Shown here: positions 38,010 to 49,859 of the stretch, one piece after another
Numbering within the stretch: position 1 is the stretch's first letter
Layout of the letters: the number at the start of each line of letters is the position of its first letter
NCBI RefSeq assembly: GCF_033958435.1
Contig: NC_134138.1
Span: 184,485,298 to 184,549,297, forward strand
Direction of reading: 5' to 3'
Length of the DNA stretch: 64,000 bases
Source: Carettochelys insculpta
Lineage: Eukaryota > Chordata > Testudines > Carettochelyidae
Program-made: the position numbers and the translations under genes
Notes under the pieces: generated by a model
The model's database searches: none
Seen by the model: the letters and a program-made list of their open reading frames with translations, nothing else
What the model was told of the DNA's origin: nothing

Positions 38010-39236
38010 CAAAGAATCACAGAATGCTAGGACTGGAAGGGACCTTCAGAGGTCATCGAGTCCAGCCCCCTGCCCTCAAGGCAGTACCAAGTACTGTCTA
38101 GACCATCCGTGATAGCATTTATCTAACATTTATCTAACCTGTTCTTAAATATCTCCAGAGATGGAGATTCCACAACCTCCCTAGGCAATTTATTCCAGTG
38201 TTTGACCACCCTGACAGTTAGGAACTTTTTCCTAATGTCCAGCCTGAACCTCTCTTGCTGCAGTTTAAGCCCATTGCTTGTTGTCCTATCCTCAGAGGCC
38301 AAGAAAAACAACTTTTCTCCTTACTTCTGAAGACACTGTTTCAGATACCTGAAAACAGCTATCATGTCCCTGCTTAATCTTCTTTTTTTCCAAACTAAAC
38401 AAGCCCAATTCTTTCAGACTTCCTTCATAGGTCACATTCTCTAGACCTTTGATCATTCTTGTTGCTCTTTTTTGGACCCTTTCCAATTTCTCCACATCTT
38501 TCTTGAAATGCAGTGCCCAGAACTGGACACAATACTCCAACTGAGGCCTCACCAGCACAGAGTACAGTGGAAGAATGACTTCTTGTGTCTTGTTCACAAC
38601 ACACCTGTTAATGCATCCCAGAATCATGTTTGCTTTTTTTTTTGCAATAGCATCACACTGTTGACTCATATTTAGTTTGTGGTCCACTATAACCCCTAGA
38701 TCCCTTTCTGTCATGCTCCTTCCTAGACAATCACTTCCCATTCTATATGTGTGAAACAGAGTTCCTTCCTAGGTGAAGCACTTTTCATTTGTCTTTATTA
38801 AACTTCATCCTGTTGACCTCAGAGCATTTCTCCAATTTGTCCAGATCATTTTGAATTATGACCCTATCCTCCAAAGCAGTTGCAACCCCTCCTAGCTTGG
38901 TATCATCTGCAAACTTAATAAGCATACTTTCTATGCCAATATCTAAATTGTTGATGAAGATATTGAACAGAACTGGTCCCAGTACAGACCCCTGCAGAAC
39001 CCCACTTGTTATACTTTTCCAGCAGGATTAAGAACCTTTAGTAACTACTCTCCGAGTACCGTTATCCAGCCAGTTTTGCACCCACCTTATAGTAGCCCTA
39101 TCTAAGTTGTATTTGCCTATTTTATTGATAAGAATATCATGTTAGACCGTATCAAATGCCTTACTAAAATCTAGGTATACCACATCCACTGCTTCTCCCT
39201 TATCCAGAAGGCTCATTATCCTACCAAAATGTTCCT
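38010..39236 (-). mobile_element. CR1 LINE, 5'-truncated, decayed
   Basis: A minus-orientation CR1. The 3' end lies at the left (reverse complement reads GGGACCTTCAGAGG.. inverted CR1 3' UTR ending GATTCTTTGATT). Coding similarity extends rightward to about 39236. It is of the same general subfamily as the copy at 7.3-8.2 kb but carries substitutions, stops and indels. It keeps more of the RT domain: the reverse complement near 39140 reads 'DFSKAFDTV', upstream of the F-A-D-D box near 38920. Confidence 0.95.
38123..39236 (-). pseudogene. CR1 ORF2 reverse transcriptase fragment, broken
   Basis: Minus-strand pieces in different frames. They run from 'YLDFSKAFDTV' (about 39140-39180) through 'KFADDTKLGG' (about 38900-38930), 'RDLGVIVDHKLNMSQQ' and 'LVRPQLEYCVQFWA' (38741-38292), to '[11 protein letters not shown]' (38311-38123). 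In-frame stops occur, for instance where the equivalent of 'DKCKVLHLG' has a stop in place of Cys, and a frame change falls near 38300. Compared with the plus-strand copy at 7.3 kb it has one extra Lys in the 'AKKKANMI' segment. It is not functional. Confidence 0.9.
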
Positions 39237-39979
39237 ATTTATCTGAATGCATAGACATGCTGAATTAGGAGCTGCAGTTTTTATACAGATACTTCTCAAA
39301 GCAGAACCTCTCTTTTAAGTACAAACATGGAGACTGAATCTTTCCAAACATGTTAGAAAGGAAATTCTGGTTCTACAGTCAAAGTTTTAACTCCTATTTT
39401 TAGTGTCCCACCAATCTCTCAAGTCCCACTACTTTGACCAGTGAAAAAATTATGTCCTGAAAAATACTAAATATAGTCTGAAGACCAAGGTGAAATTTTA
39501 CACTGAGTATGAAGGAAACTGGTCAAACTATTTTCAGTTGCAAGTAATGAAAAAATTACTGTGATTTGAATTTTTCCACAAATGAATAATTTCTCTCTGG
39601 TTCCCAGTAGCTCAAATCAGCTTGTTACCAGCTCTCCACATAGGACAGAGTTAAAATTTTTAGAATATAGACTCTGTTTGAATAAATGGGATCATGAGCC
39701 AAGCATTGTGTCTAATTGTAATGGTTATGGTTTGCATGTGAGAAAGGGATTTTTGCATGCACTAGGACTCTGAAAAGAAAAGACTGAGTGCATGTGTGAG
39801 GTTTGTGGGCTACAGTGAAAAGTCTTGACACCAAACCAGCTTGAGTGAGTATCTGTGGAGAACTATCTGTGTATTGGACCTTGGCTCAGGTCTTCATTTC
39901 TTCTGGTATATCTGTAAAGTCAAAGACTACAGGCAAACCTTAGTGGGGATATGGGTCATATCTGGAGCAGAGTATGTAT
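39237..39979 (-). other. Intron DNA, nothing recognised
   Basis: Short unassigned interval between the CR1 and the Harbinger element. Confidence 0.55.
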
Positions 39980-40296
39980 AGCCACATTTACACTAGCCTG
40001 GTCTTTTGAAAGAGCAGGCCCCACACTGAAGTAGCATCTACACATGCCGTGCACTCTTTCGAAGATTAAATCAATGTTAAGCACTGCAGAAATCAAAACC
40101 ACTCTTCCAAACAGAAAATAGGAAGAGGCGGCTCCTCAACATCTTATTTGGAAAAAGGATGTGTGTAGATGTTCCGTGTCCTGCTCTTTAGAAAGAGCAG
40201 GGTCCATCATGGTGGCAGTCAGCTGTCAGGCAGAGATGTGCTGCCCAGTCCCTGTGGGCCTCTATGGTCTGTGTGTGCAGCGACTCTTAAAGCCGC

Positions 40297-41705
40297 ATGG
40301 ACCAGGAAATACCATTGCAGGAAGCTGAGAGTGAGCAGGCAGCAGCTGCTACACATGCTCCCCCTGCATGCCTCAATGTGACCCCAAGCAGTCCCCTGCT
40401 TATGATGGCCAGCACCCAGGCAGGTCATGAGCCCCAGAGTCGCCGCTCCAAGCGCACCAAGGGCTCCCAAGGGTCCAGACAAGGGGGAAAGAAGCGTGCC
40501 CCCTCCTGGAGTGAGGCTGAGCTCCAGGACCTGCTGGGGCCCTGGTAGGAGGAGGGGTTGCTCCAGGTGATGGCAAGCAAGCAGCAGAATGCAGCCTCCT
40601 TCACCCAGCTGGCCAAGGGCCTGACTGGCTGGGGTCACCCTACCTGCATCAGGGTTACACCCGGGCTCGGGACTCAGCCAGTTGTTTGGGGGCCACCCCC
40701 ACCACCTGCCCCTATTACAGGGAGCTCGGCGTGTCTTGGTCCCCCAGGACACCTCCTGCTCACCGGCCATCCTGGACACCGCAATCAAGGAGCTCCAGCC
40801 AGGCAAAGAGCCAGAGCTGGGACCATCAGCCAGCCCCACACCACCAGGGCTGAGGGAGTGGCCAGACTCATCTGGGGACTGGTCCAGTGAGGAGGGGGAG
40901 ATGGTGATCGACCTCCCCTCCCACACCTGCAACGAGGCATTAGTCCGATGGCCATTCTCTGACCTCGGCATTGGCACTTGGGTACATACTCAACAGGACA
41001 CACACCCTGGATCATGGGGTGGGGGCCCCATGCATGACCAGGAGCCCCCTCACACCCCAGTCAGAGCCTGTCTCACCAGGGGCCAGCTGGCCCATGGCCC
41101 CAGGATGGTGGCACAGCTGCCAGTGCCCACCAGCACCTGCTCCTGCGGACAGTGCTATGCTCTGCCCCCTGGGGGCAGAAGGTGGGGGCGGACCACCAAA
41201 GGTGCCACCCACAGGGCCACCACATCCACAGATGGGGACAGGAGTTGGGGACCTGGCGCCCACAGGGGGATGTGGGGAGTGGTGCACTGGGCAGGGGTCA
41301 GTACTCAAAGCCTGTTCCTCTCTTCCCTGCTGTGTCTGCAGCCACACCATCTGAGGGCCAAGAAAGACTCACCCTGTCCGTGGTCTGGACAGGCCCCTAG
41401 AGGCGAGGGACAGTGACTGGCCAGAGCCACCATCAGGGCCAGGACAGGCCCGGTTGCAGCGGAGCCAGAGGCGGCCAGTGGAGGACCACCACCTCACTGC
41501 CTCCATCCAGTGCCAAGTGGAGGTGGTCGAGTGCCGGCTCCAGTTTGAGGAGGGGGAGACTGCCTGGTGCCAGGCAGCCTGGGGAGAATTTATGGGCACC
41601 TTCTGGGACACTGTGGCCTCCTACTGGGAGCTCCTGGCCTGGCTGCCCTGCCTGCTGCCCCCTCTGCTTCAGTGCCGACTGCTCCCCCCACCACCCTGCT
41701 AGCTG
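40297..41705 (+). pseudogene. Harbinger Myb/SANT-like accessory protein, pseudogene
   Basis: The plus-strand frame opens with ATG at 40297 (MDQEIPLQEAESEQ). It runs through basic 'SRRSKRTKGSQGSRQGGKK' to the SANT start 'RAPSWSEAELQDLLGPW' and stops at TAG 40546-40548. Similarity continues past the stop ('EEGLLQVMASKQQNAASF', 'LAKGLTGWGHP') and then changes frame (about 40680 'FGGHPHHLPLLQGARRVL'). An intron is likely: TCTTCCCTGCTGTGTCTGCAG at 41321-41341 is a strong acceptor, and a decayed donor may lie near 40936. The last exon contains 'SQRRPVEDHHLTASIQCQ' and 'VEVVECRLQFEEGETAW', the usual C-terminal helical segment of these proteins. It is a DNA-binding accessory factor by family and cannot be produced intact here. 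Confidence 0.78.
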
Positions 41706-42854
41706 CCCTGCCATGGTCCCCCCCACCAGTCCCCTGGGAGAGGACCCTGCTGTCCTGGACCACCAGCCTGAGGCCGATCCCCAGCCCTACCTCCCCATAC
41801 TCCCAGTCCTTCCAGGGACCCCAGATGAGGAGGGGTGTGGGACCTGGGGCAAGCATGGGTTACACCCATCCACCCCTGCCCCTGAGTGATGGCTCACTGG
41901 GCAGGCCAACTAGATGTCCCCCCATACATAGTTTGCCCCCCCCACTGTACATAGGTGGTCTTGTGGTTATTTTCTGCAACAGGTAGCACCCACACAGTTT
42001 TAGCAGTTAACATTACACTGCTTCATTTTTCCAAAACCCCTGTGTGCTCACTGCGGGGGCGGGGGTAGTGTGCAGAGGGGGCAGTGTGTGGGAGGCCCAC
42101 CAGGGGTGGCCAGGGCAGTGCTCACTGGGGCCCCTGGTCAACATACCAGCGCAGGGCCTCCTGGACACGGATCCCATCCCAGTGGGCCTGGCAGTTAGGG
42201 GCAGCAGCTGGCTGGCGGTAGCCCACGCTGGCTTTGACTGCCCTCCCCTGCATGAAGGCCTCCCCCTTACTCTCCATGATATTGTGGAGTGCGCAGCAGG
42301 CACCTACAACCTGGGGGACATTAAGGACGCCCACGCCCAGGCTGGTGAGGAGGCAGTGCCACTGCCCCTTCAAGTGGCCGAAGGTGAGCTCAACCACATG
42401 GCAGGCATGGGGTAGCCAGACAAAGTCTCCCCCTTACAAGCCAGCTTGCTCACTGCCCCCCCCTACTGAGGAGCACATAGGGCATGAAAACAGCTGCTGA
42501 CAGCACAGTCTTTGATGCCCTCATTGAGGCCCAGATGTGCTAGCTCATCGTAACCCTGAGAAGCAGAAAGTACAGATAGAAGGCTAACAGGCCAAACTGT
42601 CAACAAGAGTAGGGGGGACCCTCAAGAAATCACCCCAGCTGGCATTGATGGGATATCATGACCACACAACCATCCCAGAAGGGGAAGTGCCCCGCCCACA
42701 CAAACAGAATGTCCTGTACTCTCAAATTGCTTATCTCCTGTCTTACAAGTGCAAATTAAGTAAGAAATGCCCTTGTAACAAACTGGCGTCACAAAGACAG
42801 ACCAGTATGATCTGGCACCATAGATAAGAAAGAGAATACATAACCCAAAAAGGG

Positions 42855-42863
42855 GTATAAAAG
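42855..42863 (+). promoter_or_regulatory. LTR TATA box
   Basis: GTATAAAAG in the LTR. Transcription would be expected to start about 25-30 bp downstream, near 42885-42895, placing the U3/R border there. Confidence 0.7.
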
Positions 42864-43252
42864 ATGGGTCCAGCAGAACTCTAACTTTGAGTGCATCTCC
42901 ACCAACTACCTGCTGGTCGGGTCAGGTGATTGCCTCCCGAGGTCCACAACTGGGGACTCCCAACCTCGTATTCGTCTTTCCGCGGAATTGAGTGACCGAT
43001 CCAGCTTGGCTACGCTGGTATCGAAAGACGCAGAAAGGGTAAGATACACCCATGCTAGGTCTCTGACTTTTTTGTGCACAGCTAAAGAATTAGAGCTCTG
43101 TAACTAGATGTCATTGTATCAAGATATCATGTTAGATGGTAACAGATATCTTTGTATTGGATTGTAACGTAACTTGTTAACACCTGTACTTTGCTAGCAT
43201 ATAAGAAGTAAACAATAGCCTTTTGTAACCGCACGCTTATAACTGTAGCTTA

Positions 43253-43258
43253 AATAAA
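43253..43258 (+). terminator. LTR polyadenylation signal
   Basis: AATAAA about 390 bp downstream of the TATA box, followed by CTTGTAACTAG and then CCTGTTATCCTTTTGTC, a GT/T-rich downstream element. It marks the end of the R region. Confidence 0.65.
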
Positions 43259-44680
43259 CTTGTAACTAGTTAAGCTCTGAGCCTGACCCTGTTATCCTTT
43301 TGTCACTGCAACACAGCCGGCACAACAAAAAGAACTTTAACCGTTTGGTTACTACAGCCTGGCCGTAGGAGTGCTAGCAGGCCCCTGCTCTAACAGTAAA
43401 AAACTGGGTTGTTGAAGTGGTCCTGGCTGTGGGTGGGGTGGTCCATATAGGGCCACATGAGCCAGGGCCAGAGTGGGTATGCTGCATCAGCCACCAGGCA
43501 GAGTGGGATCGCCCTCTGGGGGATGTTGGTCCCCGCCTCCAGCCAGCGGCACATGCCCAAGTTGCAGAAGGTTGCACATTGTAGGTGCCGCTGGGCCAGC
43601 CCACATAGATATCCTAGAACCGGCCCTGGCTCTCCACCATGGCCCAGCCTCCACCATGGCCTGCAGGACCACTGACTAGTAGTCCTTCCTGTTTATGTAT
43701 TGTCCTCCGCTCTACTCAGGGGCATGGATAGGTGTGTGGGTCCCGCTGAGGGCCCCAAAGCAATTTGGGAACCCCTGTGCAGTCAAGCCTGCACTGGCCA
43801 TGTCCAGGTCCCTGATGCGGCCAACCCTTTGGAGGACCATGGGGTTTAGAGTGCAGACCACATGTGGTGGGGGAGACCTGTAAGGGTGTGTGGTGTGTGC
43901 CTGGCTCCTTTGGTCCCCCCCAGGCTCCACCCAGGGTGGTCCACCCCTAGGGGGGTGCATGCCCAGGACTCCTTATCTCAGTCATGCCAGCCCCAACTGT
44001 GGCCTTGCCCACACTGAATTGGTGTCCCATGGAGCAGTAGCTGTCTGGAATGGCCAGCTTCCAGACAGCTATTGCAACCCTCTTTTCCACCGAAAGGACA
44101 TGCCACATCCACGTATCCTGGTGTCTCACAGCTGGGGCAGCCCCTGGCAGAGCTCCAGGAAGGTCTGCCGCCACATCCGGAAATTCCGGCACTATGTCCC
44201 TCCCCTTCTGTCTTTGAAGGGAGGGAGGGCTGCCTGGAGCTGCTGGGTGGCCACCAGTGCTGCAGCTAGCAGGGCACCGGCTCCACTGGTGACTACCATC
44301 AGGATTTCCAGCTGCTGCTGGCCCATGTCTGTTTCTGGGGGCACTGTGCCTGCGGGGCTTGTGGCAGCTCCGCAGGCCTTGTGCTGTGCAGGCCATGTAT
44401 TTGAGAGGGGCCCTTTAAAGGAGAGGCTTGCTGTGGCCCCAAAAGGGCTTGGCCGCTCTGCAACCCTGTCCTCAGTGTTTCCTAGTCCTTTCCTTCAAAA
44501 GAGGCAGCTGGTAAGTGTAGATGCTCTCTTTTGATATGGCGCATGGCCCTTTCAATGGTGCTCGTCAATGGCACCAGCCCCAGCCCATGTGTAGACGCTC
44601 TCCTTCGAAAGGGCGTCTTTCAACCACTCTCTTTCAAAAGGCGCTCTTTTGGAAGAGCACTCTACTGTAGACAGAGCTTG

Positions 44681-45894
44681 TATATATAAGGGAAAGGCAT
44701 GAGAATCCCACCTCTTCTCAGTGGGTATATTGCCATCTAGAGGCTGGCTGTTGCTTAGAGAAATCAAGGGTCCTTCATAACTGGCATTTAACAGAGAACT
44801 TCCTTTCAGGCCAAGTGATAGAGGTGTGTGTTTATGAAGCTGTAGGGCTGATGTACTAGTTCCAACTGTGTAAGCATACATGGCTTTCTTATCAGTTCTC
44901 TTTGTTCCTTTGTCACAGTGGATTTGTTGCAGAATGGACACCCAGCCATTTTTATCCAGGTTGAGGAATATTTGTCCAAATGTTCTCAGCCTTTATAGAC
45001 TACCTGGATCCTGGAACCTTGTTGTACCAATGCCTCAGAAACAACAGTGAGTAATACAGCATAAAATACCTAGATGTAAAATATTAGGGTTGCTACCAGG
45101 GATCTAGAAGCTTTGCTTTTCAAGTCCTATCCAAAATTTTGCATGGGAAAGGCATTTTGGGGGAAGATAATGGAATTTTAAAATTGAAATATTGATGGTA
45201 CTCTAAGAACTGCAGTCTGTGTGCCTACAGTGGATTGAGTAATGGGGCACATGAGGTCTACAAGATGAGGTCTCTGAATTACCCAAGGAGGGTTCATTGA
45301 GAACTCAATAATAAATCTTCCAAGCCGCCACAGTGCCAACAGCAGCTGACGAACAGAAGGAGCTTAAGGGTGACTGTTTCTATTTTTAAATGTCATAATC
45401 AAACAGCAGATTAAGATTTGATTTGTGTGGTCTGTTTACCATATCAGAAAGAGGGAATTAGGCCTCTCTTTGCATATTAAAGAAGTAAGAGGTTGATGCT
45501 TCTTACCCATTATTGAACTACAAGAGGGATCTGGCACCATAAGTAGTGGAGGTTGATGAAAGTCTGTAGACAATATTGCAAATGAACTGTGGATGTAAAT
45601 GGCTTTTTAGCCTCTAAGTTAAGACGAGGATGAAAGGGGGACCAATTTCTTTTGATGGGGAGGTGGAATGTGGACATATAAGAGACTGCATGAAATGTAA
45701 GTCTATTTGAATAATGATTTATTTTCCCTTAATAGACAATTTTCAATCTCAACATGTTCAGGGGTATTAACTGCGACATTCCTTAGTATGAATCTCTTCA
45801 CATTGACATTAACAATCACTTAAAAAGATAATGAATAAAGAAGATTTCTGTTTACTGGAACTGTTAAGGAATACGACAAGTCTTAACACATGTT
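44681..45894 (-). other. Intron DNA, nothing recognised
   Basis: Unassigned interval between the Harbinger element and the palindromic MITE. Confidence 0.55.
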
Positions 45895-46339
45895 GGCTGT
45901 GTCTAAACTAGCCCCCAGCTTTGAAGGGGGCATTGTAATTAGGGTACTGGGAGATTACCAATGAAGTGCTGCAGTGCATAGGCTAAATCTCCCCTGCGGC
46001 AACTTCAAAGTGTGAAGCTTCAAAGTGCCAGCTTGCATGTAGCCCTGGGTACTTCAAAGTGCCTGCGCTCCTTCGAAGTTCCTTTACTCCTCAAAATTTT
46101 GAGGAATAAAAGGGACTTCGAAGGAGCATGGGCACTTTGAAGTACCCGCAGCTGACCTGTGGCTACCTGCAAGCTGGCGCTTCAAAGTTTCACACTGCAA
46201 GGTTGCTGCGGAGGGGGGCGGGGGTGTGGAATTTAGCCTAATGAAGTGCTGTGTATGCACTGCAGCACTTCATTGGTAATCTCCCAACACCCTAATTACA
46301 ATGCCCCCTTCAAAGCTGGGGGCTAGTTTAGACACAGCC
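45895..46339. mobile_element. Nearly perfect palindromic Harbinger-like MITE
   Basis: The left end GGCTGTGTCTAAACTAGCCC and the reverse complement of the right end are identical over at least the first 50 bp, and almost so over the first 85. Similarity then continues with small gaps to the centre, where CTCAAAATTTTGAG forms the axis, flanked by CCTTCGAAGT / ACTTCGAAGG. Total 445 bp, non-coding. It shares the module 'GGGAGATTA(C)..AATGAAGTGCTGC' with the MITEs at 8.45 and 52.57 kb. Confidence 0.9.
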
Positions 46340-49300
46340 ATTATGGTCTTAGCTTCATTTTTTCACAAAAATGGTATTCTCCTCTTCCCTGTGCCCAGTG
46401 CTTTAATTTGTAATTGTCTTATTCTGAACTATGCAGGCCTGAAGATATATTAGTGATACTTCTGACAGCTGATGGGCATTCTCTTTTAGCTCAAGAGGTG
46501 GACTAATAAATCCCTACAAGCAGAGAGCCCTCAGAAAATACTTGGGTGGGAATAGGAAATGCAGGTTTGAAATAATTCCTCACAATCTACCTGTGTTTTT
46601 GCTCTGTACGGTCTTTTCAGTCAAAAAGAAAGTGTCTCCACATCGTCTGCTGCTAGTGCCACTGAACACTCTGGAGAGATGGGGAAAGAGCTCACTTTGG
46701 ATGAAGATAATCAATCAAAATCTTCCCTGGAACCAGAAGTGTTGTTAGAACAAATCAATAAATGCTACTTGTTGATCTACAGCATTGGACTCATGAAGGA
46801 ATCTACTAAAAAAATACATATGTTTTTATATATTTACATCTTTCTCCTCTATCGCTTTGTGTACACACACATACAAACACACACACATTTATATGTATAT
46901 GTAATTGTACATATACATGTTAATGCATGCACAAGGTCACATAGAGTAAGATCCAGAGTCTCTTTATTAGCATCATAGCCTGCAAAAAGGAGAAAGAAGA
47001 GTGAAATATTAATAGAAAGTAAGATTTTCCTTTCAGTAGACTCTATAAATGTGTCTGTTGGAGAGGCGAAAAAAAAAGGACAAAAATAGAAGGCTTGTAT
47101 CTCCAATATCAAAGAAAAGAATGTTTGTGTCAAACACATTGGAGAAATTGCTCAGGAATGGTTCATCTGTGTGAAAATATGACCCTTGTAGTGGTGCTAA
47201 GATCAGCGAGACGTGGAGTGATCTGTTGAGTCATTGCTGGTTGCACAAGTTAAAAATGCCTGTGAGAAGCTTTTAGTTATGTGTCCGGTCCTTTCCTTTC
47301 CACAAGATTTTAAATAAGAATACAGAAAAGCAAGAGAACAAGATAAGTTTTCAGGATGGGATACATTTGCATAAATTTTTCTGGATGTTTAATAGGAGAT
47401 GTAAAGCTAAACCCTAAGCACTACATTTGAGTTTAGACCAATATGAAATTGCTCATGGAAACAGATAATCCTTATTTTTATACTTTTCTGAAATGTGAAC
47501 CAAAATCAACAACAAAACATCCAACAGAGTTACTATTTTTTAAAACAGAGTTATAAAGCACCACCCTTTTTTCTTAAGTGCAAATGTGAGGTCTCATCAT
47601 GATATATTCTAACATACTTACTCAGAGCCCAATCCTGGAGCTATTCTGTGCCTGGAACGCCTAATAATTTCAGAAAGATTTCTGCAGCTACAGATTTAGG
47701 TTTCAGACCTTCCCAAAGCATAAAACCTAATGATGTTTTGCCTGTGTCAGGACAACAAAGAATGACCATCTGTAACCTGATCTTGCAAGGAACAGAGCAC
47801 CTCCTGAGAGAGTTCAGGATATCCATCATCTCAAAGGAGGCACCCTATAGGATTGCACTCCTGATGTGCAAGTAAGGGCAAACCAAAACACCTGATTCAA
47901 CTTCTACTGACTTCAGTGGAAGTTGGATCAAGCCTAAAGAATCTAGAAGGACAGACTCTTAATTACCAAAATCAAATTTAGAGTGAATTGACACAATTTC
48001 CACTGACTTCAATAATCACTTATATATACATATATCCAGATCCTATGTAAGATTTGGTCCTATCCCTAAGTTAAGGTGTTTTTTGCATGGGGAAAGGTAA
48101 GAAAAATAATTCACTGAAAGTGTCAGTGAGGTCCATTTGTGTGAAAACTGGGGATTTTTTCAATTGTTTGTTTAAATTATTCCTTATTTATTTTTAGGTT
48201 TTATACACAATGTCCAACAGCTCATTTTTTGTGTAATGTTTGTGAGTGTATGCAGTTCACCTATTGTGTGCTCTTATGAACTCCCCAGTACCTACTTGAT
48301 AGTGGGATGTGATTAGTACAAGGAATTTTTGTGGCTGGAGTAGCTTATACATATCTTAAATCAATCTGTGAATTTTCTTCCAGAAATTGGCAATGGTTCA
48401 TCTGAAAGGGGGTTAAATCAGTAACACATGCTTAAAATACAACATTACATACTATTTTAAAAGGTTTTCTGTTTGTTCCAAATAAGGATAATATAAACTG
48501 AAGTGTTCCTACAAAGGGCACAGGTGAAAATATGAACAAATCATTTCAGGTGAGCATACATTCTGCTTGAATTGTAAATGACCAAGCTAACAGAAATTAC
48601 ATAGAACCAGAAGCTTCAGTTGTTCTCTTGCATGCATATACTTCTGTACACCTAGTCTTCTTTGGGGCATTTTTCCAATTTTAGCAGACAAATTTAGACT
48701 TGGGCTGTACAGAACCTCTGCTTGTCGGTGTTTTTCCTGCAAATATTCCATTAACACATTTTAAAATATTTGTTTGAATGAAGAAGACTGTCAAGGCCTT
48801 TGCTCATTTATCTATTTTTGGGTTTTTTCCTAATTTCATATAAAACTTCCACTTTGCTGGAGGAAGGATATGACTGAGAGATACAGGGATTTGGGTTTAT
48901 TTTTCCTCATTTGTCTGGTGGCTATTTATTTGTGTGCTAAGGTGACATGACCTGTCCTTTATATTTGAATGTATGGGATAGTTTCAAGGGACACAGAATG
49001 GTAATCCAGAAAGCATTTGTGGAGGGTTGTTCTTTAAGCAAAATATATTATAAACTAACAGTTAATTTAAACCCAGATATAAGTGGTTCTTTCATTCACA
49101 AAACACAAGTCAATAGCAGACTTGCTTGGAAGCAAATAGCTGCAGATTCTGATCTCAGCTACACTGGGGAAAATTAGGAATAACCCCAGTGATCAGAACG
49201 GAGCTACTATAGACTGGCACTAACGATCAGAAACTGGCCCATAATGTTCCTTAATTTCTCACACATTCAGTGGCAGATATAATTCCATGCTATCAGTCAA

Positions 49301-49859
49301 TTGTTTATTATGGCCTGCTTGTTCCAACTGTGTCAGAATCTCTGATCACACCCTTCCTGATTATTTTCTTCATTATTGTGATTTATCCAAAAACAGGAAA
49401 CAATAAAAACATGTTTCAGCTGCTTGAAACTTTAAAGAATACAAATTATGCACACAGTTCTGCTCTCCCCAGAATTTAAGTGTCTACTTTCTCTTGAAGA
49501 GACTGTAGCATCTTAACAATAATTTTAGTGATCTGTGGAAAACAGAACAAATGTGTTTATGAAGCATATGTGTAAGAAATAAACAGTCAAGTATACATAT
49601 ATTTATAATGTCTAAAGCGCTAGTATTATCTTTCACATCAAATAAATTAGTAGTTCTTGGATTTAAATGTTATCTAAATGCCCAGACATTTTGCACAGCC
49701 AGGAAAAAAGAAAAAAAAACCAAAATTTAGCGTTATTAACATTCAAAGTAGCAGCCAATTAGTCTGTTTATTTTTCTGCTCATAAAATTTCACAATAGAG
49801 TTTGCAAGACTTGTGTTTGGATATCCACCCAATATGCCAGCACAATTATTAAAACAAAC
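46340..49859 (-). other. Intron DNA with AC/TA simple repeats
   Basis: Unassigned apart from an interrupted (AC)n/(TATG)n tract at about 46861-46920 and two copies of the dispersed 'TGACTTCAGTGGAAGTTGGA' motif (about 47908-47935 and 48002-48012). No exon or element ends were recognised. Confidence 0.55.

Larger units (their letters stand above)
42597..43355 (+). mobile_element. Solo LTR of an endogenous retrovirus
   Basis: A sequence of about 760 bp that is not Harbinger-like. It starts TGTCAACAAG and ends TTACTACA (TG...CA ends). It contains a TATA box with typical spacing to 'GGGTCCAGCAG' and an AATAAA signal followed by a T/GT-rich stretch. No gag, pol or env sequence and no second LTR were seen, so it is best read as a solo LTR left by recombination between two LTRs. 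Exact ends and the target duplication could not be fixed; GGCC occurs near both junctions. Class is not assigned. It is plus-oriented, antisense to POU6F2 and to the transposase gene it interrupts. Confidence 0.75.
42122..44103 (-). pseudogene. Harbinger DDE transposase, pseudogene split by an LTR
   Basis: Minus-strand blocks in order. 'KRVAIAVWKLAIPDSYCSMG' and 'HQFSVGKATVGA' (44103-43990) form the N-terminal helix-turn-helix. 'GFPNCFGALSGTHTPIHAPE' (about 43770-43712) is the first catalytic block. 'VVLQAMVE' (about 43670) is followed by a frame change. 'VADAAYPLWPWLMWPYMD' (about 43500-43440) is the second Asp block. After the LTR, 'VVELTFGHLKGQWHCLL' and 'VVGACCALHNIMESKGEAFM' (42400-42230) carry the Glu block and C-terminus. 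In HARBI1-like proteins the first block reads G-A-I/L-D-G-T-H; here the Asp is Ser, so the first catalytic residue is lost. The second Asp and the Glu remain. With the frameshifts and the LTR insertion it is dead. Confidence 0.85.
39980..44680. mobile_element. PIF/Harbinger DNA transposon, two-gene, decayed, with nested LTR
   Basis: About 4.7 kb. The ends are a degenerate inverted repeat: left TAGCCACATTTACACTAGC, right (reverse complement) AAGCTCTGTCTACAGTAG, with CTTTCGAA / TTCGAAAG subterminal palindromes on both sides. Between them lie a plus-strand Myb/SANT-like gene (40297-41705) and a minus-strand DDE transposase gene (about 44103-42122), arranged with converging 3' ends. This is the classic two-gene Harbinger layout, in which the Myb-like protein assists transposase import and binding. 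Both genes are broken. An LTR of about 760 bp is inserted in the transposase gene. The interior is GC-rich compared with the surrounding intron. Confidence 0.88.

Noticed and set aside
40219..41890. Many overlapping Pro/Gly-rich open frames of 80-250 codons on both strands
   Set aside because: They are GC-rich shadow frames of the broken Harbinger Myb/SANT gene; only the frame starting at 40297 and its shifted continuations show family similarity.
42435..43390. Complete endogenous provirus
   Set aside because: Only one LTR-like segment is present and no gag, pol or env similarity is visible.
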